DNA of 39,331 bases from Okeania sp. SIO2C9 (GTDB lineage: Bacteria; Cyanobacteriota; Cyanobacteriia; Cyanobacteriales; Microcoleaceae), in assembly GCF_010672455.1 (NCBI RefSeq), contig NZ_JAAHGO010000082.1, forward strand, positions 1-39,331. The letters run 5' to 3'. Made by a program: the position numbers and the translations under genes. This document shows, one piece after another, positions 8,664 to 17,250 of the stretch. Under the pieces are notes generated by a model. That model was not told the DNA's origin. It was given only the letters and a program-made list of their open reading frames with translations, and searched no databases. Numbering within the stretch: the first letter of the stretch is position 1; every line of letters begins with the position of its first letter.

Positions 8664-8778
8664 GGCGTTGCTGAATACTGGGATGATTTTGGCGCTCCAC
8701 GGAGACACGGAGACAGGGAGACACGGGGGTTATGGTTTGTGCTCTGGTAACAAAATCATCCCGCAATTATGCAATGCC
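8664..8778. mobile_element. MITE, family A (TIR GGCGTTGC), copy 2
   Basis: This 115-bp element starts GGCGTTGCTGAATACTGGGA and ends GCAATGCC; the arms match over about 30 bp with a few mismatches (both contain GGGATGATTTTG on opposite strands). It is flanked by perfect 8-bp duplications GTTTTTAA (8656-8663 and 8779-8786). The centre has a GGAGACA-like purine run. No coding capacity. Confidence 0.88.
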
Positions 8779-9067
8779 GTTTTTAACTGTTGGCTATAAT
8801 CTGGTATAATTGATGATAATCTCTAATTATCTATTTTATGCTACTAGGATTCAAAACTGAGTTGCAATTAAATAATCAGCAAAAAACATTACTGGCTAAA
8901 CACGCGGGTGTAGCCTGTCATGCAAATAAATTGGGTACTATGGTTGACTAGGAATATCCTTAATTCCCTATTCAAATAATCCTTCAGGTAAACTTAAATT
9001 TCCTACTGCAATCGACTTGCATAAACTTTTAGTAGCAATGGTTAAACCTCATAACTATTGGTGTTAT

Positions 9068-9293
9068 ATAGAACCCCTAAGCGTATCTTCATAAATATTA
9101 AATTTTTCTAGCTAGGAGACAGGAGACAGGAGGGAAGAGGGAAGAGGGAAGAGGGAAGAGGGAAGAGGGAAGAGGGAAGATGTGGGGAGAAATAATACAA
9201 AAAATTCAACACTCCTTTTCAGATTTTTCCTCACTCATTGATGCGCGAAAAGACTTGGCTACCATAATTATATAGATCTCAAATGGGTTCTAT
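9068..9293. mobile_element. MITE-like element, family G (TIR ATAGAACCC), with heptamer array
   Basis: Ends ATAGAACCC and GGGTTCTAT bound 226 bp. The left arm leads into a GGAGACA/GGGAAGA heptamer array at 9114-9180. A lone right-end-like sequence AAATGGGTTCTATAAG recurs at 24948. No target duplication was identified, so mobility is inferred from the ends only. Confidence 0.5.
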
Positions 9294-9321
9294 AGATTTA
9301 GATTCTCCGATCTGCCTCAGC

Positions 9322-9601
9322 TATATATTTATAGCTCTTATCTGCTTTAGTCATTCAGAGAAATAAAGATGTTCAATAGCGTTCACTGAACTTAAGTACC
9401 AAGTTTTCTCAAAAAGTGCTGCAACAAGACTAGTTGAATGAAACTACTAAGAAGCAGCTAGCTCAAGTACATTCTGAAGCGAAACAACACTATAATGTTA
9501 TTCATAAATTTGGGAGATTCCCGCATCGAAATCAACTACTAAATCGAAAATCCAAACTAGAAGAAACTGCTTTTCTTCTACAAAGAAAGAGTTTTACCTA
9601 A
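9322..9601 (+). pseudogene. DUF924-family gene, 3' remnant with frameshift
   Basis: Two adjacent frames together read HSEK, then a TAA, SIAFTELKYQVFSKSAATRLVE, and after a frameshift near 9434 LNETTKKQLAQVHSEAKQHY, VIHKFGRFPHRNQLLNR and the ending FLLQRKSFT. The HSE and FGRFPHRN motifs are the signature of the DUF924 (COG3803) family, whose function is unknown. The N-terminal half is absent; upstream lies the family G repeat. One stop and one frameshift make it a pseudogene. Confidence 0.8.
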
Positions 9602-9643
9602 ATGGATGTATAGTCAAAGTTGGAATAAGGAGTGAAAAAAGCG

Positions 9644-10867
9644 ATGCTAAAACATTACTTTCATTACTTTTACCATCGTAATACTAACTCAACAGATGTA
9701 AAGAATATCACATATTGTCCGTTCAAAGAAATAATCAATACCTACTGGAAAAAATCTGCTATTAATCGTTCTAAAGGGAGGCATCAAAATCGCCTATTTT
9801 ATTCAATGTCACCTGTGGGTCATCGTTTTCTGGAAAACATTGATTCAGAGGATCCGCAGTTTCAGTCTATTTCTCTATTAGCAAAACAGTTTTCTAGAGT
9901 TCTAGAAAAGAATGGCAAAAGTGGCTTGGAAAACCGTCTCACATCTTACTGGGATTCAAATCCCCCAAAATATCCAGTTTGTTCGTTAAGAGATTGTGCC
10001 TTTGGTGCTGTGCTGAATGAGGTTTGGTTCGCATTTTTTGCCAAACCTTGCCCTAAACCTGAAATTTTTATCAAGGCATCCCGTAATATTTTAATGGTTG
10101 TAAAAGATTGGGAAACTGTCGATCTAAAGTCAAGAAAACAAGCTATTGCCTTGGTTTTCGACTCTTTCAAAGGAGGTCTCAATTCTCAACTAAACTTCAA
10201 AGATTTATTTTCTGATATACATGAAGTCATCTTTGCCTTAATAGTTTCAGCAGTAGATGAACTTAGTGAAGGATTTGCACATACGTTAATTTGTCTATCA
10301 CAAAATTCTTCCCCACTTCCCTCTAGTGATGATGAATTTACTATAGCAACTTATGAAGCATTGCGCTTATACCCACTCTTCACCATGTCGGTCAGACCAG
10401 ATATTGAGAATAAATGTTTGCACGCGGTTAATTATGTGAATTATCACAGACGTCAGGATTTGTTTGGTGAAGATGCTCAGGAGTATAACTGGCAACGCTG
10501 GCAATATCAAAATTTGCTAGAAAAAACTTTGATTTTCGGAATCGGTGGTAATAGATCGTGTCCGGGACGAAATAGTGCTATGGAGATCATACCGACAATG
10601 ATTCGTGTGTGGATACAGAAATATAATACCAAAACTCGAATCATACATTCTAGACAGCTACCTTGCGGTGGCTTAGCAATGGTTACACCAATTGATAAAA
10701 GTGCTTCTTGGGTTTTATCTTGGTTACATCTGATAGTATGGGTTTATAAACAATCCACCTTTTTTCTAGCTCATAAATGGTGGATCGGGTATAGAAATTT
10801 GATTGCCTCTGAAAAGTTGATCGAAGCCGATAGCTATTATAAAACTATTAGTACTCACCTACCTTAG
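9644..10867 (+). CDS. Divergent cytochrome P450
   Basis: This is a predicted haem-thiolate monooxygenase of about 407 residues. The K-helix ExxR motif appears as EALR (Glu238), and the haem-binding loop as FGIGGNRSCPG with ligand Cys306. The usual I-helix (A/G)Gx(D/E)T(T/S) is not recognisable: the matching region reads SAVDELSEGFAHT. The N-terminus lacks a membrane anchor, while the C-terminal 50 residues contain Trp-rich hydrophobic stretches. I choose ATG 9644, 11 nt after AAGGAG; a GTG at 9632 overlaps that motif. The TAG stop straddles the boundary of an IS5-family insertion (from 10867), so the present C-terminus may be altered. Substrate and redox partner are unknown. Confidence 0.8.
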   Translation: MLKHYFHYFYHRNTNSTDVKNITYCPFKEIINTYWKKSAINRSKGRHQNRLFYSMSPVGHRFLENIDSEDPQFQSISLLAKQFSRVLEKNGKSGLENRLTSYWDSNPPKYPVCSLRDCAFGAVLNEVWFAFFAKPCPKPEIFIKASRNILMVVKDWETVDLKSRKQAIALVFDSFKGGLNSQLNFKDLFSDIHEVIFALIVSAVDELSEGFAHTLICLSQNSSPLPSSDDEFTIATYEALRLYPLFTMSVRPDIENKCLHAVNYVNYHRRQDLFGEDAQEYNWQRWQYQNLLEKTLIFGIGGNRSCPGRNSAMEIIPTMIRVWIQKYNTKTRIIHSRQLPCGGLAMVTPIDKSASWVLSWLHLIVWVYKQSTFFLAHKWWIGYRNLIASEKLIEADSYYKTISTHLP

Positions 10868-10888
10868 AGCTGATTTATAAAGTAAATA

Positions 10889-10996
10889 TTACAGCGCTTT
10901 TCGCTCTTGATGAACCACATCTTCAGAAGCAAAACTTTGTAGGGACGTTCCATGGAACGTCCCTACTGTGGTTTACCCAAATGAAAACCGCTGTAA
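10889..10996. mobile_element. MITE, family B (TIR TTACAGCG), copy 1
   Basis: The 108-bp element has ends TTACAGCGCTTTTC and GAAAACCGCTGTAA and a perfect 28-bp central palindrome (10939-10966, GTAGGGACGTT...AACGTCCCTAC). TA at each end suggests a TA target duplication as for IS630/Tc1-type elements. It inserted into the 3' end of the IS5 transposase and supplies its last codons. Copy 2 lies at 35505-35611 in opposite orientation. Confidence 0.85.
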
Positions 10997-11672
10997 GCTA
11001 GCTAGTCGCCTAACCATAAGGTGAATTAAAGAGCCATAAATCATGGCTTCACTTACATCTGAATACACCTCATAATATGAGCTTAAGCGTCGAAATCTAT
11101 TTAAGCAACCAAAAGTACGTTCAACAATCCATCTCTTAGGTAGTCGCTCAAAAGTTTGGGAAGTTCTTTTTATTACTTCCACTCTAACGTGATCGCCACA
11201 AACTTGTTGAACCGCACTCGCAAAATTCTTACCAGAATAACCCTGATCTACCCAGATAACTTCTAATTTCGACAGTTTCTCTTTCGCTTCATTAAGTACC
11301 ACGACTGCCCCTAATCGTTCTGAGGCATTTGCTTCAGTAAGCAAAACACCAATTAATAATCCTTGGGAATCTACTACGATGTGACGTTTACGTCCCTTAA
11401 CTTTCTTTCCACCATCGAAACCGTAGACCGAGCCCTTTTTTCTGTTGTCTTAACTGACGAGGAAGGTCGTGAGGCATCATTTCCCACTGACATCCAGTTC
11501 TTTGTACATAAAATATAGCGTTGAAAATTTCTCTGAAATCGACTTGAATAGGATGACCAAACCCTCTAGGTTCTGGTATGAGAGGCTTGAGTATTTCCCA
11601 CTCTGAGTCACTTAGGTCACTTGGGTATGATTGACGTTGAGGATTTGCGATCGCAGGTTGACGGCTTATTAG
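10973..11672 (-). pseudogene. IS5-family transposase, internally deleted and frameshifted
   Basis: N-terminal residues NPQRQSYPSDLSDSEWEILK and FYVQRTGCQWEMMPHDLP are followed directly by SVKTTEKR, so the intervening part of the usual protein is missing. A frameshift near 11440 then leads to GSVYGFDGGKKVKGRKRHI, VIWVDQGYSGKNF and RWIVERTFGCLNRFRRL, the typical DDE regions of the group. No ATG opens the N-terminal frame. The last residues (LQRFSFG) are encoded by the inserted family B MITE. Confidence 0.85.
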
Positions 11673-11758
11673 TCAGAATATAGATAAACTATAACTAACA
11701 ATAACACCATTATTTACTTGGACTAAATTTTCTTTATATTCTCTTTATAAATCAGCTC

Positions 11759-12020
11759 TTACAGAACAAGGTTTTTGGGATTTTTTTAAGTTATAGCAAT
11801 GTGCGCTGGCATATTTACAAATTACAAGAACTGTCCAATAGCTAAAAGTCTTATGCTATTGCTTACGGAATGCTACGCAAACAGTTTTTTATTCCCCCTG
11901 TTGCCTCACAGGAATCAGCATTCCGCAAGCTAGCTGGCGTCGTCGCGGGGTCTGACCGCTGTTGCCTTCCGGAGCTGTTGCCTGCACACAGCGCTATATA
12001 AAGCGACAAGTCTATTGTAC
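11759..12020. repeat. Dispersed repeat interrupted by a ~200-bp insertion
   Basis: ACAGAACAAGG followed by TTTTTGGGATTTTTTTAAG and TTATA at 11761-11795 continues as AAGCGACAAGTCTATT at 12001-12016. The same sequence without interruption is found on the other strand at 16490-16546. The inserted piece 11796-11996 starts GCAATGTGCGCTG, ends CACACAGCGCTA and is bordered by TATA. It contains the GCATTCCGCAAGC-type GC repeat (11924-11970). No gene is seen. Confidence 0.7.
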
Positions 12021-12175
12021 CCAACTCGTCGTGGTATACCATTTCTCAAAAACTTTTCTACATTTTGTTGAGCAGGGGACTCACCCCTAGCTCCCAGGAG
12101 GGGGAGTAGGGGAGTGGGTAGGGACGTTGCATAAGGGCGTCCGTACAGGGAGAAGTAAACATCAGAATAATTAAC

Positions 12176-12268
12176 ACAGGACTTACGCAGAGACTCTACT
12201 TATGGTGAGAGCGAATGCCATTCCCCCCTACATATGGTGGTTTAAAGGTCAATATGCGTAAGTCCTGT
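12176..12268. mobile_element. MITE, family C (TIR ACAGGACTTACGCA), copy 1
   Basis: Perfect 14-bp inverted ends ACAGGACTTACGCA / TGCGTAAGTCCTGT enclose 93 bp without coding capacity. A second copy lies at 15530-15620. Immediately upstream (12119-12145) is a degenerate GTAGGGACGTT hairpin. No clear target duplication. Confidence 0.75.
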
Positions 12269-12553
12269 AACATTAACGCGAGCTAAAATTAGCATGCAAA
12301 GTGATTTTGGTTGTGGTGATTAGTTGACAACTGAAGTATTGCCCAAGTATAGCAATAATGCATGGGAATTGGTAGTACTCTCCAGTTTTAGCTATAGAGA
12401 GGATTTAGGGTTATTTCTTGTCCAAAACTCCCTCCTGATAAGCTTTTGAACCTAACATAACAAAATCAATCGAGATGTTAAGAAAGATGCGACTAATGCA
12501 CACCTTAGCCGAAAAAGGAGAGAGTTTAGTTCTACTGTGAAAAAGAAACGATA

Positions 12554-15232
12554 TTAATACAATTGATTCAGCCATTGATCGACATCAATGGCCAGCTTCT
12601 TACCTAATTGTAATAACTTGCTAATTTGAGGCAATTCCCAAACTTCTCCTACCTCTATACCATTAGTTTGTATTTCAGCATTATTTCGCCTTTGAATATA
12701 ACCTAAACATAGAGGCACAATATGACTCTCCAAAGATTGGAAATAAATCTCCTGAGCATTAGTTAATGATAAACCGAGATTTAATCGATCGCCTACTTCA
12801 AGAATTCGCTCTAAGTTATAGATATCTTCCTCTACATTATGATGTTTATTGTCATGCAAAATATGCCGGAGCGAACTAACTATTAACCTTTCTAAAGCTT
12901 CCTTAACTTCCAGGTTGTGGAACCGACATTGCTGTTGACCTACTTCAGTAGCAAGAGCTTCTAAATCAGCCAAATGATTCTGGCTCAATCTTCCATCACT
13001 ACTTTCCGCTTCTAGCGCCCGTACACTTGTCAATAACTTATGACCTAATGCCACTTCAGCAGCTACCTGTAACTCTTGGGGTACAGGTAAATTATCTCGG
13101 TGGAAAGCCATCATTATGCCGTAATTATCTCGGTACACCTGACTATACAATTGATCCAGGCGATTGAGAGTTTCCTGACTAAGTAGCCCCATTATTCGTT
13201 GACGTTCCTCTGCAAATAGATCTTTCAAGCTAAATGAACGTTCGCCAAATAACTCACTCATAGTCATAATCACATTTGCTATACTAGCTTCTTGTAAAGC
13301 ATCAAATAGCTTTTGTTTCAGTTTATCATAAACTATTTGTCCGCTAAAGGGTCGAATACAGCAATGGAAATCCCATCCTCCCAAATGCAGTACAGCAAAA
13401 ACAAAATTCTTACATTCTAGTGTAATTTCTGAAACTAGCTCTAACTGACCAACTGCTAGGCTTAGATTACCCATGCGTCGCATTTGATAATCATGTTGCT
13501 TGGCGTTATAGCAGTAAATTCGCTGTTCGCGAGTATAAGTAGTAAACAAAGAATTAATGGCATAGTGAGCTGCTACTTGCTCTAGGCTAATTTTAGCTGT
13601 AGCAACTAATTGTCGATAAACTTCATCACCTGTTTTGAACAACTCTACATTACTGGGGGCAAAAGCAAGTCGCCCGATAAATTCTTTTTCAAGTTCTAGC
13701 TGTACTCCTGATACATCGTCTGCTAATTCTATTGCCCGAGAAGCATAGCGCAGAATTTGAGTACCTTCTGGTCGGGATATTTCATCAAAAAACCAGCCAC
13801 AACTTGTAAACATTAATAGTGAATGTCTTTGCATTTCTAGTAAACGCAAAGCATCTACTTTTTCTACTTCTGTTAAGTTGTGACTTTGATGCTTGAAAAA
13901 GAAATTATTAATGTTAGCAATAGAGCGGTCGAGAATTACTTTAACGTATTCATCTCGTGCTGCCCAAACATCGTTGAAGAAGTGACGACCCAAATCTTCG
14001 TAAATGTCTACAAATTGATCCCGTAGCCAATTGAGTGAATCTCGCAATGGTCTGCGCCATTTTTGATTCCAGTGGCCTCCACCACCGCAACCACAATCAT
14101 CTTGCCAACGGTCAACACCATGAGAACAGCTCCAAGCTGTTACTGGTTTTAAAACAACTTCCCAAGTAGGGGAACTAATGCTGAGATAATGAGCAAAGTT
14201 GGTTACTGTCCAGTTGCGCTGAGGAAATTCTCCTAAGAAAGCATAGGCAAGACATTTTTCTGTACCACCTTTGTGATGACCGAATGTTTCGCCGTCAGTG
14301 GCAACAGAAATTAATTGGGAGGGTCGGTGGTCTCCCCGCACAGCTTGGCCTAATCGCCCGGCAAAGTTATCGGAACTATTCAGGACATCGTTGAAGCCCA
14401 TATCTCTTGATATTGGACCATCATAGAAGAAGATGTCAATGTATGGAGTTTCTGTGGAGTTCTCGCTGTTATTTGGTAAGAAACAACGATAAGGCCGGGT
14501 GGGGTCAATTTGACTGCCACCTACTTCTATCCATTCAGGATTTTCGTTTTCTGAGCTTGGGAAGGGGCGACAACGTTCTGCTTGGGAAGGTGCTAAGATG
14601 ATAAAACGAATTCCTTCATCGACTAAGACTTCTAGGGTTGGATAGTCGACCGCCGTTTCTGCTAACCACATTCCTTCTGGGTCGCGACCAAACCTGGAGC
14701 GAAAGTCTTCTTTACCCCAGCGAATTTGAGTGTATTTATCTCGTTCATTGGCTAGGGGCAAGATGATATGGTTGTATGCTTGGGCGATCGCATTGCCATG
14801 TCCATCTAGTCGTTGGCAACTTTTGCGGTCTGCCTCGATAATTTTTTGATAGACTTCCATATCGTGACGCTCTAACCAACTCATTAAGGTTGGACCGATA
14901 TTAAAGCTCAGATATTCAAAGTTATTGGCGATCCCCACCAATTCTCCTTGTTCGCTTAAGATTCTGGCAAAGGCATTGGGGCGATAGCATTCGTGTAAAA
15001 TTCGCTCATTCCAGTCATGGTTTGGAGCTGCACTAGGTTGACGTTCGATAGCGTCTAGATAAGGATTTTCTCTTGGTGGTTGATAGAAGTGACCGTGGAT
15101 AGTTACATAAATTCCTGTAGCGGTGTTAGAAGGTGCTACAGAAGTTGTCTGGTCTTTGGTTGTTTCTGGCAATGATACTTCTACAACAGAGTCATTAAGT
15201 TGATTCAATTTCTTCTCAAATGAGGAAACCAT
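12554..15232 (-). CDS. Glycoside hydrolase family 57 protein with DUF3536
   Basis: This 892-residue predicted cytosolic alpha-glucan-acting enzyme begins its catalytic domain with IHGHFYQPPRENPY (residues 46-58). The GH57 nucleophile is expected at Glu192 (MWLAETAVDYPTL) and the acid/base at Asp313 (SVATDGETFGHHKGG). A Cys/Gly-rich loop WSCSHGVDRW..DDCGCGGGGHW follows, which is characteristic of the large GH57/DUF3536 proteins. The long C-terminal half is helical DUF3536. GH57 members include amylopullulanases, branching enzymes and 4-alpha-glucanotransferases; the exact activity cannot be told. Start ATG 15232 lies next to a HIP1 site. The gene is monocistronic, flanked by repeat DNA. Confidence 0.93.
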   Translation of the reverse strand: MVSSFEKKLNQLNDSVVEVSLPETTKDQTTSVAPSNTATGIYVTIHGHFYQPPRENPYLDAIERQPSAAPNHDWNERILHECYRPNAFARILSEQGELVGIANNFEYLSFNIGPTLMSWLERHDMEVYQKIIEADRKSCQRLDGHGNAIAQAYNHIILPLANERDKYTQIRWGKEDFRSRFGRDPEGMWLAETAVDYPTLEVLVDEGIRFIILAPSQAERCRPFPSSENENPEWIEVGGSQIDPTRPYRCFLPNNSENSTETPYIDIFFYDGPISRDMGFNDVLNSSDNFAGRLGQAVRGDHRPSQLISVATDGETFGHHKGGTEKCLAYAFLGEFPQRNWTVTNFAHYLSISSPTWEVVLKPVTAWSCSHGVDRWQDDCGCGGGGHWNQKWRRPLRDSLNWLRDQFVDIYEDLGRHFFNDVWAARDEYVKVILDRSIANINNFFFKHQSHNLTEVEKVDALRLLEMQRHSLLMFTSCGWFFDEISRPEGTQILRYASRAIELADDVSGVQLELEKEFIGRLAFAPSNVELFKTGDEVYRQLVATAKISLEQVAAHYAINSLFTTYTREQRIYCYNAKQHDYQMRRMGNLSLAVGQLELVSEITLECKNFVFAVLHLGGWDFHCCIRPFSGQIVYDKLKQKLFDALQEASIANVIMTMSELFGERSFSLKDLFAEERQRIMGLLSQETLNRLDQLYSQVYRDNYGIMMAFHRDNLPVPQELQVAAEVALGHKLLTSVRALEAESSDGRLSQNHLADLEALATEVGQQQCRFHNLEVKEALERLIVSSLRHILHDNKHHNVEEDIYNLERILEVGDRLNLGLSLTNAQEIYFQSLESHIVPLCLGYIQRRNNAEIQTNGIEVGEVWELPQISKLLQLGKKLAIDVDQWLNQLY

Positions 15233-15529
15233 GCGATCGCATTCTCCATTTTAAATAATAAATTATTGACTTCGTCTTATACCATTTCTCTGTAACAATG
15301 CCCTTAATAATTGTTGCTTATACCTGATTACACTGACTATTCTCATCTTTGATATTAAGTGCAACTTCATGGAGAAATGGAATTAGTTTGACGAAACTGC
15401 TAGATCTAGAATTATTTTCAAGCATTGAATATAGTTGTTTAATTCTAAATCTAAGTTTATTTACTTTAACTTCAATTAGATTTCTTACTTTTAGCCATGC
15501 TGGGAGAGTAAATGAAAGACAAATCATAT

Positions 15530-15620
15530 AGGACTTACGCAATACAACGTATTTTCGTCATTGCGACCGACAGGGAAGCAATCTCAAATCCTAGTTTTTC
15601 GTACCTCATGGGTAAGTCCT
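15530..15620. mobile_element. MITE, family C (TIR AGGACTTAC), copy 2
   Basis: AGGACTTACGCA at the left and GGTAAGTCCT at the right bound 91 bp. The right arm has diverged by one base within the first 10 (GGTAAGT for CGTAAGT). It shares the ends but not the interior with copy 1. Confidence 0.65.
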
Positions 15621-16045
15621 GTTATATTCTAGATGCTCTTGATTAGTTGTCCAAGTTTTTTATTTCAACAGCTAATTGAAAATTACAAGATTCTCGCCTT
15701 CCTTACATTAATTATAGTAGGTGAGAATTTTGCCTGTAATTATAATTATAGTGTTGAAAATTTCCTTGCAGAGTTAAAAAAAATTTAATAGTTACGTTTG
15801 TAATTTCCATTATAAAGTTTAACGTCTAACTTAGTTAAAAAGCAAGACTCTAGTTATAAAACTTAATTTTACTTATAATTTTCTGTACATTAGTAACATT
15901 AGTTTTCATCGACGTTTTTCTGGCCTGGATGTATGAAAAGTTGGTAGTGGTGCATAGTGAGGGAGTAGGGGAAGTGTGGGAGTGGGGGAGTAGGAAAGAA
16001 ACCTAAATACATCCTCTCTCTTGATTAATTGGATTGGATATGTTC

Positions 16046-16168
16046 AACAATTAATAATGAATAATGAATAATTACCTCTTCTTTTCAAGGAGAGGATTGA
16101 CTAATAATGAAAAATTTTTTTTATTATCCCCTATCCAAGGGGAGGCGCATACCCACAATTTTTCTGTA
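16046..16168. repeat. Dispersed repeat, second copy of the unit inserted in tnpB
   Basis: The block order AATTAATAATGAA, AATTACCTCT, GAGGATTGAC, ATTATCCCCT and GGGGAGGCGCATACCCACA matches 4910-5073. It is shorter because the palindromic ATGGCGAGG block is absent. Confidence 0.7.
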
Positions 16169-16196
16169 AGAAGACCCGAAGAGTGACAGAGCCGCT

Positions 16197-16253
16197 ACCT
16201 CTTACAGAGGAGCTGCCTCTTATAGAGGAGCTGCCTCTTACAGAGGAGCTTTC
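16197..16253. repeat. 18-bp tandem repeat, about three units
   Basis: The unit CTCTTACAGAGGAGCTGC is repeated at an 18-bp period with one A/T variant (TTATAG). Each unit contains the small palindrome CTCT-TACA-GAG, so the RNA could form a ladder of hairpins. There are no spacers, so this is not a CRISPR. Confidence 0.9.
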
Positions 16254-16489
16254 CTATCGGAATGCTGCGCAAACGCTAACGCTAACGCTTTATATGTTGC
16301 GGAGCAAAACGCCATCCCACCCTAGGGGAAGCTCCGAAGATCGACCGCTTTCTTTTAATTAGAGTTGAGGTAATAACAGCTGACATCATTAGGTAATTTA
16401 TCCCCAGTTCAATCAATAGAATTACCGTTGCAGGACTGCTGAAAAATTTTCTATGATAGCAAATATTGAGTTGGTTAGAACATAGAGTA

Positions 16490-16546
16490 ATAATAGACTT
16501 GTCGCTTTATAACTTAAAAAAATCCCAAAAACCTTGTTCTGTAAGG
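16490..16546. repeat. Uninterrupted copy of the 11759-12020 repeat
   Basis: The minus strand reads CTTACAGAACAAGG, TTTTTGGGATTTTTTTAAG, TTATAAAGCGACAAGTC without a break. It therefore acts as the empty-site comparison for the insertion at 11796-11996. Confidence 0.8.
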
Positions 16547-17143
16547 ATTGTAGCTATTGGATTGCAAAAATGCTTGGAATTATTGCTCTGTCTAGGTTAG
16601 AGTGATTTTTTCCCTTTATTTAGCGACAACTCTAATGAAGAGTTGGAATTCGAGAGACTGTTGCCTCACACTAAGCGCGCAACAGTGGTAGCTAGGTTTG
16701 CTGCTCGAACACGACCGGGTGCGCCTCGTTCCGACCTCTGTCGCCGACGCGGTAATGGGGTATGGTTTTGGAGTCTCCCAGGATGAAGCAAAAATGCTAA
16801 CTTTTAGGGAATTCATAGATTTTACCTATTGTCTGTTATTTACTATACCAATTGCTCTCAAACCATTAGAAAATGGTAACAGCGATAATTTCAGTTGATA
16901 TAGCAAGAAACGATTTGGTGTTTAACTTATGTTGATGATGAACCTGAGACAGAGAAAAGCTTTTGCCACTGTTCCCTCACAGGAGTGCCCATTCCCTCTC
17001 TTGGTTGATTGGATATGGTGAGGAGACCGTTCCCTACGGAACGCTGACGCGTTAACGTAGTTGTGCGCAAGCAAACATTATCCCTCGACCGCTTGCGTCT
17101 ACCGCCGACACGGGGTTATACCGCTGTTCACTGCTATACCAAC

Positions 17144-17182
17144 TTCAGTTAATTTATTGTCCCCAAAAGGCCATTAACTGAA
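17144..17182. promoter_or_regulatory. 10-bp inverted repeat upstream of the P-type ATPase
   Basis: TTCAGTTAAT and ATTAACTGAA form a perfect 10-bp inverted repeat with a 19-nt spacer, ending 68 bp before the ATPase start. It could be an operator for a dimeric regulator or a leader hairpin. There is no U-tract, so it is not an intrinsic terminator. Confidence 0.45.
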
Positions 17183-17250
17183 TATCAAAAACTTTTGCTG
17201 AAACTGTCAACACATAATTTTTTTTGAGATATATATTTAGCACAAATGCC

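Larger units (their letters stand above)
10867..11758. mobile_element. IS5-family insertion sequence (IS1031-like)
   Basis: Perfect 16-bp terminal inverted repeats GAGCTGATTTATAAAG (10867-10882) and CTTTATAAATCAGCTC (11743-11758) bound 892 bp. They are flanked by a 3-bp TTA duplication (10864-10866 and 11759-11761). TNA duplications and a DDE transposase of this type are known for the IS1031 group of IS5. The transposase gene inside is defective and a family B MITE sits at its 3' end, so the copy is non-autonomous. Confidence 0.9.
15621..17143. other. 1.5-kb repeat-filled intergenic region
   Basis: I see no credible gene. The region holds a GGGAGTGGGGGAG-type purine run (15957-15995), the ~120-bp dispersed repeat (16046-16168), an 18-bp tandem repeat (16197-16253), GC-rich palindromic units (16253-16345, 17024-17118) and the uninterrupted copy of the repeat at 16490-16546. 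Short open frames at 16698-16898 contain none of the features of local genes. Confidence 0.7.

Noticed and set aside
8590-8799. Small frames around 8.5-8.8 kb
   Set aside because: They cross the intrinsic terminator and a MITE with target duplications.
15318-15542. Small frames on both strands near 15.3-15.5 kb
   Set aside because: They overlap each other antisense and one runs into a family C MITE; no start or domain supports either.
16197-16253. Short CRISPR or attC-like array
   Set aside because: The 18-bp units are contiguous and near-identical, with no unique spacers and no cas genes nearby.
16698-16898. 66-residue plus-strand frame (MLLEHDRVRLVPTS...)
   Set aside because: It starts in a GC-rich repeat, has no Shine-Dalgarno, and its composition is unlike neighbouring genes.
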